NCBI GenBank assembly: GCA_029964075.1
Contig: CM057135.1
Coordinates: 28,199,366 to 28,263,365, forward strand
Direction of reading: 5' to 3'
Source: Patiria pectinifera
Taxonomy: Eukaryota; Echinodermata; Asteroidea; Valvatida; Asterinidae
Length of the DNA: 64,000 bases
Part shown: positions 1 through 10,995 of the stretch, in pieces
How positions within the stretch are numbered: position 1 is the first letter of the stretch
How the letters are laid out: each line of letters starts with the position of its first letter
Program-made: the position numbers and the translations under genes
The notes under the pieces: model-generated
Database searches by the model: none
Told to the model about the DNA's origin: nothing
The model's input: the letters and a program-made list of their open reading frames with translations, nothing else

Positions 1-394
1 TCAAGAAAGTTACAAAGCTAAAAAATTCGACACTGTGCATGTGACATATCATAAGTGGTTTTGCTAGTTTATATCTTCCAAGCAAATTTTCATGGCTAAT
101 TTCATCCGCGGGCCGGGGCGTTGCTAGAACATTATCAATGAGGGGGTTTCGGACCAAATTTGCCATCAAGTTTGGGTGCAAAACATACCAGCAAGAAAAA
201 TGGGTCCCATAAATTTACTGACAACGGTAAAATAATTTAAAAGGCCCTTAATGTTACAAGTTTGCCGACAACAATTATGGATTTGCCAACAGAACTTATG
301 AATGGAGGATGGTCACCCCCCCCCCCCTCTCTCTCTAGCGACAGCCCTGACTCTGGGATTCTAAGATGGATACCATTTTGTGAGTGCTACCTAC

Positions 395-3371
395 CTGCCA
401 CTTCTTGACCATGGAGCAGTACTTATCCCTGGTCAGGTTCATGCCGTGGAAGTTGGTCAGGCAGTTCTTACCCTGCACCTCCTCCACCATCAGACGGAAC
501 TTGCGGAACGCAACCTCATCGTTCTGGAGATCGGCCAGGGAGACCTCGAAGACACGTCCCTTCAGAGCATCAGAGGCAATCTCTGCAATAAGAATGATGA
601 AGACAAAGTCATTATGAAGCAGTGGTTACAAATAGGGCTGCAATGAATAGGGAACGGTTCTTTTTTTTTAATTATCAAGAAATGTATGCAAGTTATCACA
701 AGTCCATCACAAATCATCACGTCTCAAGTCAAATGACAAGCTATTCAAATGACCTGTGAAAAAGACATTCCTTTGTAAATGGTCATCCCCTGATATTTGT
801 GACCTGAAATATGATTTTAGTTACGACTGAATTGTGATTGACAGCTAGGAATGATTCTGTCTAAACTAACTGACGTCAGGCAATTACACAAACTATTTAT
901 GGCAGTTTGTGGCTTAACCCTAACCCTTTTGGCTAGGAATCATCCTCAATCCTGCAAAATCCTCCAATTGCCACCATGTAAACAAGGATTCAGCCTCAAT
1001 CCTCCTAAATCATGTTATTTCTTGAATATGGTCAGTGAAGGGATGACCATTGGCACCCTCAATCCATCTAAATCCTCCAACAATCACTGTTAAAAGGTTG
1101 TGGGAGTGCCAGTGACATTCAGAAGCAGTGCGAATCATATCAAGCACAGTGCAGGGCTCAATTATGCTTGGCTGAACATAAACAATGCCGGGTACAGTCT
1201 ACAAACTTGATACAATGCATCCTCCACAATAAATCGACACTCCAAAACAACCTGGATTATTTTGGAGGACTGAAGAGGGTTAGGGTTGAACACTTTTCCA
1301 AGCACCATCTTTGATGCAGCTGAATTAAGTACATATGGCTACTGGTAAAATGTCACTCATCAAATCGTATGGATCTCTTAGGAAACATGAGGTATTAACT
1401 GGTAACTGCTTGGAAAAAATGTTGCAACCTGACGCCACTTTTTTCTTCATACATCATCTCAATGCTGGTCAGTCATTGCAAAAATGATAAGATATGAATC
1501 TGGGACTGAGAAAATTTTCTTGACTCTCCATAGACTTTGTACCCAACCACTGAAGTGGCGTCAGGTTGCAATATTTTTTCCAACTGGTTTTTCAATACAT
1601 TACTCACTTGTTCCCTGTGTCCTGGTGCAGAGTGTCTTGCCGATGTTCCGGACGTTGAACATGGCAGGTGCCTTCACATCGTACCATTCCTTCTTGGTGA
1701 AAGGGTCCACGCTACGGTGAAAACAAATTTACCACCGGTTACACTATCAGTATCAATTTTGTGAAGCATAATAGTACACTGATTGTGTGTACTAGAAATA
1801 TGCAATAAAACAAGAAAACAATTCTACAACAATGGTGGAAAATTTCATTTATGTTTGACAATTCTTTTAATTTTTGTAAGGAAGGTTATCCCCTGCCACA
1901 TTCCATGCATTCTTTACCCTGGGATATTCGACAATGTTCACTTTCAATTGGAATCCAGATGGTAAGAAAACCTTGTCTGTGTGGCTGATTTTGATATATT
2001 TTAACCCTAGGCCTAAGTAAGTGCAGTAGGCCTAGGCCTAGACCCGTGAACGTGGCTTGTAAACTACGCCACGCTCTTGTACATGTTCGAACCAAGCGAA
2101 ATCGTCCTTCCGTGACAAAGACTGAACATTGCCTTACCGTGTGATAAGTATTCACATATCAAGCTTTCTTGAACATGTTGAAATCTGCTTTTACGCCAAA
2201 TCTGGCATTTAAACGATATTCGAGGTAAAATCTGGCAAGATCTCGACGTCCTGCAACCTCCTCCAATCAAGCATGTGATTTACCACGTGATAAATGCTGC
2301 AGATAATTTGGTATCGCTTTGACACTCCGGGCACTCCTGATGTCCGGATCGTAAGTGCTATTCCAAATTATTAGCTGCGTTTATCACGTGGTCTCGTTAT
2401 TGGCCAATCAGACGCCGCCTATCCTATGCGCCACATGAAGCAGACGGGTAGCTCGGAGGGCTCCGATAATTTTGCACGCAAATAACCCTGGGTACTCATC
2501 CAGGGTCATTTGTCAGGGTCACTTGTCAGGTTAAAATCTAATTTCTACACATTCGTATGGGTCTTCATTGATGGCAAATTTCGTCGAAATGACACATCCT
2601 GATCACGCGGACAGGCAAATTTAGATTCTAGGTGAGTACTCAACATCCATACGAAATTATGTATGGCGGATCGATTTCGTTAGGTTCGAAAATATACAAC
2701 GCCACGTTCACGGGTCTAGCCTAGGCCTAGTTAGACTCTGCAATCTTTAACTTAAGTTAAGATCATGTTCAAATGTTGAATGTTGAAAACAGTGATTCAA
2801 CTTTCATGGACTCAGCCTAATGGATCTGTTGGGTGTGATCCGTTGATCTGCGCGATCAGTCATGTCGATCACCTCTTCTTTTTAATTCAACGATTGCGAT
2901 TTCCTACAAGATTGATCGATCGCGCAAGTGCATTTCATTTTCTCTCATGTCTCTGCGATTGCAGCCGCAGATCCACCGATCGCACCCAACTGTCAACAAA
3001 ATAACATGATAAACATGCTAAACTGGTTAAACTGAACATTATTTTTTCTGAGTGACAAAGAGCGGTAAAACTTAAAAAGGAAACCAGTATTATAAAAAGT
3101 GCACACTTTCATTACAGCCGCTACTGGGCGAAACTGGTGCGAAACTGCCGTTCGAATACATGTTTTAACTAGTGCACGTAATAATGTATACGCACCACTG
3201 ATCAAACCCAGGAATATCATATCAATCATTGCAACTCAATTATTGGAACCTCAAAAATATTAAAATATAATGACAAAAGAACTAAACCATGCGTATATTT
3301 TCCACTTACACCTTCTTCTTGGCACCCTTTTTTCCTCCTTTAGTCAGTCGTTTATTCTTGCCGACTGCCAT
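395..3371 (-). CDS. RPS3A: Ribosomal protein S3a (eS1), 5' part: three coding exons
   Basis: Component of the small (40S) cytosolic ribosomal subunit. Three exons are visible on the minus strand: 3371-3310 (20 codons plus GT), 1711-1608 and 582-395. The junctions are GTAAGT, GTGAGT and GTAGGT donors with CGTAG and TGCAG acceptors. The phases join without a break, giving 118 codons. The product starts [20 protein letters not shown]. It contains [34 protein letters not shown] and [17 protein letters not shown], nearly identical to vertebrate RPS3A as I remember it. The family is about 265 residues, so less than half is here; no further exon was seen in 1-394, and the rest should lie beyond the left edge. 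The start is the ATG after a pyrimidine-rich leader. Both introns carry repeats described separately. Identity is very secure; exact exon ends are secure from phase and homology. Confidence 0.97.
683..770 (+). repeat. Dispersed 'caagtcca' repeat family, copy 1 (RPS3A intron 2)
   Basis: This stretch contains tcacaagtccatcacaa followed by ctcaagtcaaatgacaagc and tattcaaatgac. The same order of words appears, inverted, at the right end of the minisatellite element (23465-23550), and directly at 54400-54490. I infer one family of short dispersed elements. The outer ends of this copy are uncertain. Confidence 0.5.
915..1287. repeat. Dispersed inverted-end repeat with aaccctaacc termini, copy 1
   Basis: About 370 bp in RPS3A intron 2. 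It begins taaccctaaccc and ends gggttagggttg, so the termini are inverted repeats. Just inside lie tcctcaatcctgcaaaatcc on the left and tttggaggactgaagaggg on the right. The inside matches a second copy at 24153-24573 through its length, for example shared tccagcaatcactgt-like and agtgacat words. There is no coding capacity. It looks like a non-autonomous, MITE-like element; the superfamily is unknown. Confidence 0.7.
2026..2731. mobile_element. Non-autonomous DNA element with terminal inverted repeats in RPS3A intron 1
   Basis: The left end reads taggcctaggcctagaccc then gtgaacgtggc (about 2027-2055). The right end gives the inverse, gccacgttcacgggtctag followed by cctaggccta (about 2700-2729). 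The similarity continues inward to a shared cgaaatcg word, so the arms are roughly 70-80 bp. Nested in the middle are inverted arms at about 2283-2311 and 2363-2391 (ccacgtgataaa against tttatcacgtgg). No open frame of note is present. This is probably a MITE-like element about 700 bp long; the target duplication is unclear. Confidence 0.6.
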
Positions 3372-3420
3372 GTTTGGGCCGTGGGATGAAAGAGAACGAT
3401 TTATGGGGCGCCCTCTGTTG
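3372..3420 (-). promoter_or_regulatory. RPS3A 5' leader with a TOP-like pyrimidine tract
   Basis: Reading the minus strand, the 5' leader holds a short pyrimidine run, TTCTCTTTC, at about 3389-3397, some 20 nt before the ATG at 3371. Ribosomal protein mRNAs in animals normally begin with a terminal oligopyrimidine (TOP) tract that places their translation under mTOR/LARP1 control. The tract is seen; the TOP role and start site are inferred. Confidence 0.5.
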
Positions 3421-4483
3421 TCGGGATGTAAACAACAAATTTACCGGCGTTTTACTTTTAGGCACCACTCACTGTTGCGATCCGGTAAGGCGTTCAAACG
3501 TTCTTTTCGAGGTATTTTTCCCGTTATATCCGAAGTTTTATATATTTGAGTAATCGGTGTAGAAGTTGGGCATTGACAGAGCAATATGACGTGGCTCGAT
3601 CTGTTCTGTAATGAATATGCTAGCTGTGATTGCGAGCTACGTTTTGCAGCGGTACCCCCAGCCACTTGATCATGGCAGAAAGGGGGCGGAGTTTGTTTGC
3701 AATCTCAACTTACCCATTTTTACTTAGCATTTTTGTCCTAGTTGATGCTCTTACCATAGTCTTACCTACTTACTATATACTTTGTAGTGTGTAGCAGTTC
3801 ATAAACATGATTAAGGCGTGATGATTCCAATCAACATTTTTTTGTTCGCTGTTGTACAATAACATGCATTTTATTTTGTTTGTTGTGATCATGGTGATAG
3901 GTGTTTAAATAGTTTGAGTTTTAGTGTGTAAGTTTGCCTCAAAAACCCGCAAGATTGTATGAGGACATAGCGCATCTGGGCACCATGTATAGGATCTACA
4001 ATGTGTGTATTAAACCAGCATCCTACTTTTTTTGCCTTTATTTTGTGTCCTGACCAGGCCCATCAAACATGTCCAATCAATGGCAATAAATGGGTTTTTC
4101 AAAAGAAAAGAAAGTATTAGGCTACAATTTACAACACATTGAAAATATTGCAAATTGATGACTTTGTCGGCTGCAGATCTTGTTCCTATCGTTTTAGCAG
4201 GTTAAAGCCCTTGACAGTTATAGAATACTTACTGCAAAACATTCAAGCAGCCCATAGTAGAGATCGCCGCGCCACACGCAAATTTCAACTGGCGCGCTTT
4301 GTGTGCAACATTTCATTGGCGTGGCACGCAGTGAACTTGATCGGCAAGTTTGGAATATTCAAATATTCGGTCAAACACAGTTTTGAGTAATCGAATACTT
4401 TATTTGAAAATACCCAAATAATTTGATTGCTTTGATCGTGTTGAATTTATTCGCAGTGACTTGCCGTAGGACGTGTTTCCACA
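3372..4483. other. Divergent intergenic region between RPS3A and PDZD11
   Basis: About 1.1 kb separates two start codons that point away from each other, so both promoters should lie here. A CpG-richer patch sits next to RPS3A (about 3400-3480). The PDZD11 leader upstream of 4484 is tcgcagtgacttgccgtagg. Between them the sequence is AT-rich, and no further gene was recognised. Confidence 0.6.
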
Positions 4484-7400
4484 ATGAAGAGACATCAGAT
4501 CCCCGTGGAGCTACCAGAGTATGACTACCCACCACAGTGGATCCCGCCGGAAGAGGTAGGTGTCTTTGTTATTCTCGTAAGGTGTCATCAATGCACCAAT
4601 CTGGAGACAATAGAGAAATGTCACCAGAGAAAGCAGTGATGTGATTTTTTGTTGATGCATATATATGGGTAAAACTGAAGAGATCAAATTTTGAAGTCTG
4701 CAAACTGAAATCCTTGCTCAATCACCTATCCTTTGCTTATTGGGGAGTCAGGTTGATGCAGTAGTAGAATAGTTTCTGTCCCTTCCACGTCTTTGACCGG
4801 GGTTTCAATCCCAACCAACCCACAAGTGGGTTAGGTCTTCAGCCCCTACTTTATTCAGTTGGTTTCCTCAAAATAGTCCAGTGTTTTCCTCTAGGAATGT
4901 GATTCCTTTTAGAATGTGATTCCTTCCTGTACTCCCTCAAAGTCTGTGCACTTTTGAGGAAACCTTGGTTTGCTTACCAGAACAAAATTATAACAATTAA
5001 TGGTATTTTGACAAGTGAAGTTTACATAAAAACCCCTGGTGAGAAGGCAGTGCTCTCAAAAAATGGAAGACTAGGAACTCATGAAGATGGAAACTTGACA
5101 TTTCAGAGAAAACGAAAAATTCCTGATTGGTATTAGCCTTCTTTTTCAGTAGGGATGTGAGTGAGGAAGTGATCATTCTCTTATTTCATTTTTCCAACAG
5201 AGGATTGGGCATCCTGATTATGATAACAACCTGACACAGTTTCTGCTACGATCCGTTCGCTTCACAAGGAGCAGACATTCAGGACAGGTACCGATTGAAG
5301 AGTTTGCTTCCAAAATGTGATAAATGCAATTGTGTTACCTTTTAAAATTCCGCCCTCTCCTGGCTGCCCGAAGTCAGTTTCAATAGCTGTTGTATAGCAT
5401 ATTTTAAGGGTACAATAAAGCAGGGGAAAAAAAGATAGTTTAGAAACAGCTGTTGTACTGTCTATGTCCTCTAAGTTTCAATAACCGAGCAACTTTTCCC
5501 CTTCTTTTAATGGATATCACATTTTGAAAATAAACTCTTCAATTCTATTTGATGATGTACTAATTGCTTACAACAAAAGAAACTTCAACAAGTGTACCTG
5601 TGAATTTATTAAGGCCCACTGTGAAATGCTTTTAGAATCTGGTATAAAGTGCCACAAAGGCATGACCACATTATTAATATTATTCGTAATTCATACAAAT
5701 TTGAGAGCGAAGTGAAATTGTCAGGATAGTGATGAACGTTACAGTGGTAGTACACTTATTGACGTCATGATAGCTTCGCTTTTGCTTTCATGCGAAAGTT
5801 TAAACCATCCTCAAGTTCAGTTTACATGTGAGAACAACTGTTCAAATAAACCTGATTATAAATAGAATGAAATTTCAGACACTTTGACAAAATGAAACCA
5901 GTGTAGACCAGCTGTGCATTGCAACAGCTGCTGACTTCTTTCCAGTGAAATTAAGAGCAGAGTTCAGAAATTAGAAATGATTAAAAACAAATGGTGACTA
6001 ATTTACAAATTATCTGTTGCAAGCACTTGCAAATACAAGTAATCTGTAAATTTTTGAAAGCAGCATGTAGTTTTGAAATTGCTGCAGCAGTTCAAATATG
6101 TTTTACTCAGTGTGTAGCATGATCACTGTTACTCGGTATTCCTTGACAGAATTCAGGTATGTAATGGAAAACCAGAGGGCAAGTTTTTGAGAAACGCAAA
6201 AAGAAAATTGTTTCATCCTTTTTATCTTTTGGTATCTTCTTATGTTTTGTCTACTACTCTTATCTTCACTATGTTTGTGGCTTACAGCTCGGTTTCAACA
6301 TTCGAGGGGGCAAGGAACATCGATGTGGTATCTATGTCTCCAGGGTAGGCATTGTTATTCACTTCAAGGAACAAAGATTTTTTTAAGTTATAAATACAAT
6401 GTATGTGTGTAAATCATACCTGCTAATCATACTCAGTAATGTGCAGGTAGTGCTAGAATTACAAGATCAGTATCATTACAACAAAAATCATTGTAGTATA
6501 TTTTTTCTTCAAAGGTTTCTCAACAACCTCGTTTCAGACGGAGCTTCATATTTCTAATCTCTCACAGTGAAAAAGCCTGATTTTGTAAAATACATATTTC
6601 AGAAGTCATATTCTTAAAGATTTATACAAGTTGCAATGATCTTTCTCCCTAGAACTGCAAGGAGCCCTGATTCATTTACTCTCATCCTTTTGATTCTGTT
6701 CTAGGTCATTCCAGAGTCCAGTGCTTTCAGAGTAGGCATGAAGCGTGGGGATCTGGTACTGAGTGTCAATGGCAAGGACTTCACCAATATCACGCATGAT
6801 GAGGTAATTACTTTATCTGTTTGGAAGACTAAGGCTGCGTCCGAAATGGGCTTCCAGAGCTACGGCTAGGTCTATTGTCAGCGCGTCCCCGCGTATTTTC
6901 AATGGGCGCGGACCTAGACCTAGCTCTAGCCAGCTGATTTGGATGCAGCCTAAGATATGGACTAAGGGCTAGCTCATATAGACCAATCAAGGCATGCTGT
7001 CACTTCTATCACGGAGGCCCCCTTTAATGGCGAAAGCATTGTGCTAGCTATTCAGATAACTGTCATGGGGCAGTTGCTTTGTACAACTGTGTGCCACGTT
7101 GATTGAACGGGGCATACGGAGTGTACAGTGACCATGTGCCCAAATTTGTTCTTGGAAGCGAGAGGCTTTACTGGCCCCTTTGTATTATTGCTTTCCATGC
7201 ACAAACTGGTTGTTCTCCTCAGATGAGCCTTGATATGCATTAAGGCCAAATTTCATGGCTTGGCTAACTGTAACCAAATACAATGTAGTTAAAGGTAGAA
7301 TAGATCATTTGCAGCTATCCAAAAAGTAACTGACAAAATTATTGTTGAAAAGCTCATTTGGTTTAATTATTGTTGAAAAGCTCATTTGGTTTAAAGATAG

Positions 7401-9108
7401 TAATGGCACTAAACGCCCTGTACTGTGAAATTATTCTTTCTGGCATGCTGTCATTTTGAAGAAAACAATAAAAGAAGGTCATTTCCAAAGATGTATCTAA
7501 AGATGCATTTTTGGAAATTTCCGATAGTAATTCGTTTTTGATTCGGCAAAGCCGTAAATGGGGGTGCGCAAGCGTTGACACGACGCACACGCACGCACGG
7601 TTGCGACGTTTCGTTGGTTCAGTGGGTGACATCGCGTAACTGCAATCAGCTGAATGAGAACGTGTCCCGGATGCTGATTTCAGGTGCAATTCAAAACATG
7701 ACTCAGCAACTTATGAATTGAAATCGAGATCCTAGAGTATTGTTTTCTCGGAAAATACAGCATTCACTGAGCTAAAAGTTCATCAGGTTAGTTTTGAAGC
7801 ACCCGAAACGAAACAAAATACACAAATGATGTACTCTACCGTTAAACACAGTATAGAAAATTAGATGATTGATTTGCTTTCTTCCTCGTTAGTCCTTCAA
7901 GTTTTGAACATGAAATCCACTAAGCTACTCAGTGTTCAGAGATGAAACTTTTCAGATTTTAATCTGAAATCAGATTTTTCAACTTTTCCAATGAAATTTC
8001 AGATTTTTTAACGATCCCACAAAAATGAGTATTTAACCATTTTTCTACACATTTTCTCTTTTTTTTCATTATAATTTCCATAAAAAGTCCATGAAAAGTC
8101 GATGAAAACAGCACGTAAAAATTTGCACAAGGGTAGTAGATTTAATCTCTTTTACCAGTCGTGAATGGAGTGATTCTACGGTAGAAACACCTAGACCAAT
8201 GCTGATCAGATCCTATTCCGGCTTGAGAAAAGGTTAAGTCCTGACCTATGACATGGAAAATTCCCTGGGTCCCACATTGATGTGCTGCGCTGCACTGCAC
8301 AACGTTGTGGCAGCTCGGAAGGTCCAATTTCAGATTTTTTTTACCAAGGCCAGTTTCATCTCTGAGTGTTACCTGACAGGTTTAAGTGGTTTCAAATGCT
8401 TACATTATGATGTGACAATCTTTTCTGTACATTTGGTTTTGTTTCTGGCAGGCTGTGAAAATACTCAAGTCTGTCAAGGAGATTGACATCAAGCTGAAAT
8501 ACAGTCCATTTGGTGAGTTTTGTCTGTTACATGTACAAGCTTTCCTTAATTACCCGAATTCCATCCCCAACCAATTCCCATCATCATTCCTGTCGTTTTG
8601 TGACAAAATAGTGACTTTTTCACCTGGAGTTGCCATCTCATGTGACAGGTAGTCTGTAAGGTACAACTCATCCAAAAAAAATAATCTTTTTTTAACCAAT
8701 ATTATCGCATTAGTCTGTCCTATCTTTTAATGTTCACGCATACATGTTCATGTTGCCAAATGATTCTTTAAGAAGATTTGAAATTAAAGCCGTTTTTTTT
8801 TCTTGTGTGTATGTGCGTATTTTTTGTTGTTTTTAAATATTCCAACCAGCAAAAAGCTATTCCAATATTTGGTTGATGGTCGAATATTCCAATATTCCGT
8901 ATAATCGGGACAGGTATATTGTGACCTGAATTGTGATTTGACTTGGTGGCATCTTTGTATTACAATACTGGGTTTGTTTGTTTATTTGTTTGATTTGTAT
9001 TTGTTTGTTTGTCTTATACTGTGTTTTTCTTTTTTTGCAATCCTAGGCTACAACAAAACCTATGAGAGAGTGGAAAGTCCCCAGCATCATCCGTACAACG
9101 AAAAGTGA
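4484..9108 (+). CDS. PDZD11: PDZ domain-containing protein 11 homologue, six exons, complete
   Basis: A small single-PDZ protein. Vertebrate PDZD11 binds C-terminal tails of plasma-membrane Ca and copper ATPases and works with PLEKHA7 at cell junctions. Exons are 4484-4555, 5201-5287, 6288-6344, 6705-6803, 8452-8512 and 9047-9108. All have GT-AG ends and matching phases, giving 145 residues (human 140). The product carries PPQWIPPEERIGHPDYDN before the PDZ fold, as in human PDZD11. The carboxylate-binding loop LGFNIRGGK begins at residue 54, and exon 4 encodes VIPESSAFRVGMKRGD. The C-terminus is HHPYNEK. The start ATG has A at -3 (acaATGa) and precedes a short proline-rich lead like that of vertebrates. 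Introns 3 and 4 hold small repeats. Identity is secure; partner binding in this species is inferred. Confidence 0.95.
6834..6949. mobile_element. 116-bp MITE with gctgcgtcc ends in a PDZD11 intron
   Basis: The element runs from gctgcgtccgaaat to atttggatgcagc, inverted repeats with two mismatches. Inside, ggctaggtct pairs with agacctagctct-like sequence, so nearly the whole unit folds back. It is flanked on both sides by ctaag (6829-6833 and 6950-6954), a probable target-site duplication, possibly part of a longer one. The ends resemble hAT-type MITEs; that assignment is inference. Confidence 0.7.
7008..7150. repeat. Dispersed repeat, 'ggcagttgctt' family, copy 1 (PDZD11 intron 4)
   Basis: About 140 bp with tatcacggaggccccc, agcattgtgctagctatt and gtcatggggcagttgctt. 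The same words occur in the same order at 44276-44420 in the giant gene's intron. In that copy the ends are inverted repeats (cccccttcaatgg and ccattgaaggggg). It is probably a MITE family. Copy 1 has lost most of its right arm symmetry. Confidence 0.6.
7337..7392. repeat. Perfect 28-bp tandem duplication
   Basis: Two adjacent copies, 7337-7364 and 7365-7392, of a unit containing attgttgaaaagctcatttg. The copies are identical, so the duplication is recent. It lies in PDZD11 intron 4 and has no evident function. Confidence 0.85.
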
Positions 9109-9709
9109 ATTCCCTCACTGCCCGCTCTTGAAATATCTTTCAAAATTAGAATATTTTTAATGGATTTGTAAATCGTGAATATTTCCTTAGTATTTTTGCT
9201 AACAGCTGGTAAGTTGGTGAATTTTCATCCTCTTATTTAGCTGTGCGGTAATTCCAGCGTTATGAATGGAAGTGTAATGTCCATGACAGAACCAATGAAC
9301 TGTTTTGATATCTAATTAATGATTCAGAGAAATGATCCGAAACTCCTAGTCTGTAATCTCCTTGACCATTACTACAATCCTGGTCAAATCTTGCTGGGCC
9401 CCCAACCCCCCGGCCCCCACTCAATGTTGTCTCTCATTGCGCGGTGTGTGCTCCATCAGCTGGGAGAGAACAACATTGACCGGGGGAGCGGGGGAGTGGG
9501 TGACCGTGGCAGGCTCAGGAAGTGTCCCAACCATTTTGGCCGAGATTGTAGGTGATGAATGTATACAATTTGAAAAAAATATATATTTTCAGGTTTATTC
9601 ACCAAGCTCTTAAAAGCTCTGTCACGGACATTACGTAACACTGGAATTACCCATATGTTTTGAAATTGTGTAATGTAGACAGGGGCATATTTTGTCCATT
9701 GTCTCACAA

Positions 9710-9715
9710 AATAAA
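9710..9715 (+). terminator. Probable PDZD11 polyadenylation signal
   Basis: AATAAA about 600 bp after the PDZD11 stop codon. A second AATAAA is at 9907-9912. Which one is used cannot be told from sequence. Confidence 0.4.
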
Positions 9716-10410
9716 TTGATAATATGTGTGTGCATTTATTGAGCTGTTGGTGACTAATGTGGTGTTTGGCAATGATTTATTACAGTGATATTGATTACTG
9801 GAATATGTAAGTATGTAGTGATATAGACTTTAAATAAGTGATGTGTGACCGGAAAGGGGCAGGGCTATATAATTTTATATGTCGACTAAACCGCTACTAG
9901 TCATAAAATAAAGGACACACAAACCATCTGCTCCTATTTATTGTAAGTGTTTGGGGTTGAAAACTAAAAATGAAATAAATTAGAATGAAATACAAATGAA
10001 TTTCTGTAGGTTTTTTACATCTAGCCAAGCCAGCAGTGCATGTAGGAACTATGTGACGTAGCTTGGTTTGAGACATACTCAGTACTTAAGTTACTGCATG
10101 TAATATAAGGGCTTATTTTTTGTGTTCTCAAAAAAATATTTTTTACATAGCAATGTATTCTGTCTTTCACTATTTATAATGGTGCATTTTATATGTATAT
10201 TGGTGGATTAGTAAATATGACCGTTGCCAGAAATTAATCGTGAAATTCTTGCTTCAGTCACAAATTCCTGCCTGTTAATTTAACCCGAAGAAAGGTCTTT
10301 CTGCCATCTCATGTTTTTGTATTCATTTGTTGTTTTTCATAAAAGCTGCCGGAAATTAAGAAACTTGAATTAGTTGTTTTGAACTGAAGAAAAAGATTCA
10401 GTTCCTTTTA

Positions 10411-10670
10411 GTGGGGCGGATAGGGGAAATATTTGGGGGAATTGTGCCTTTGATGATACAAGCATGGCATTTGGCACACAGTCAGAGTATGTCATCAGAA
10501 AGATATTTGGCTGTAGGGAAATTGAAAATTTGTCCTTTGAACAAATACAATGTGTAGGTAGAATAACAAGCAATTTTTAAAAGTTTTTAAAATGGCTGCC
10601 ATACTGCGATTGTGTGCCAAATGCCATGCTTGTATCATTAAAGGCACAATCCCATCACCTATCTGCCGTA
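10411..10670. mobile_element. Hairpin-forming inverted repeat, MITE-like
   Basis: The 40-bp arms at 10441-10480 and 10611-10650 are inverted copies with one mismatch (left arm attgtgcctttgatgataca onward). They are separated by 130 bp. Outside the arms, gcggatagg on the left and cctatctgc on the right continue a weaker inverted match, so the element probably spans about 10411-10670. No coding capacity was seen. Confidence 0.65.
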
Positions 10671-10927
10671 CTATTTAATTTCTACCTTAAACACTTTCTG
10701 GCGATGTAATGTTATAGTAATTGTTTGAATATTTTGCTGCTTGTACTTTAAATAAGCTATATTCCAAAATTGCAGATTATGCTTCATATTTAATTCCATC
10801 GTAATTCAAATTTTAGCAAGATTCTTTGCCAAGATTGTCATGGATTGTGTACTTACTAAATTTAATTTTCCAATTCTGAATTCCATCTTTAATACAAGTG
10901 TCATGGATTATGTACTTATTAACTTTA

Positions 10928-10995
10928 TATACTTTCTATTAATGTCCAAGTTGTTTTTTTTAATACTTTCTATTAATGTCCAAGTTGTTTTTTTT
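10928..10995. repeat. Tandem duplication of a unit of about 34 bp
   Basis: The string actttctattaatgtccaag, followed by ttgtttttttt, appears twice in succession. The copies differ mainly in the length of the T run. A looser duplicate pair (tcatggattgtgtacttact and tcatggattatgtacttatt) lies just upstream. This is simple local duplication. Confidence 0.8.

Noticed and set aside
583-1607. Box C/D snoRNA in the RPS3A intron, as in vertebrates (U73 type)
   Set aside because: A GTGATGA word occurs on the minus strand near 712, but no D box with closing stem was found at a suitable distance.
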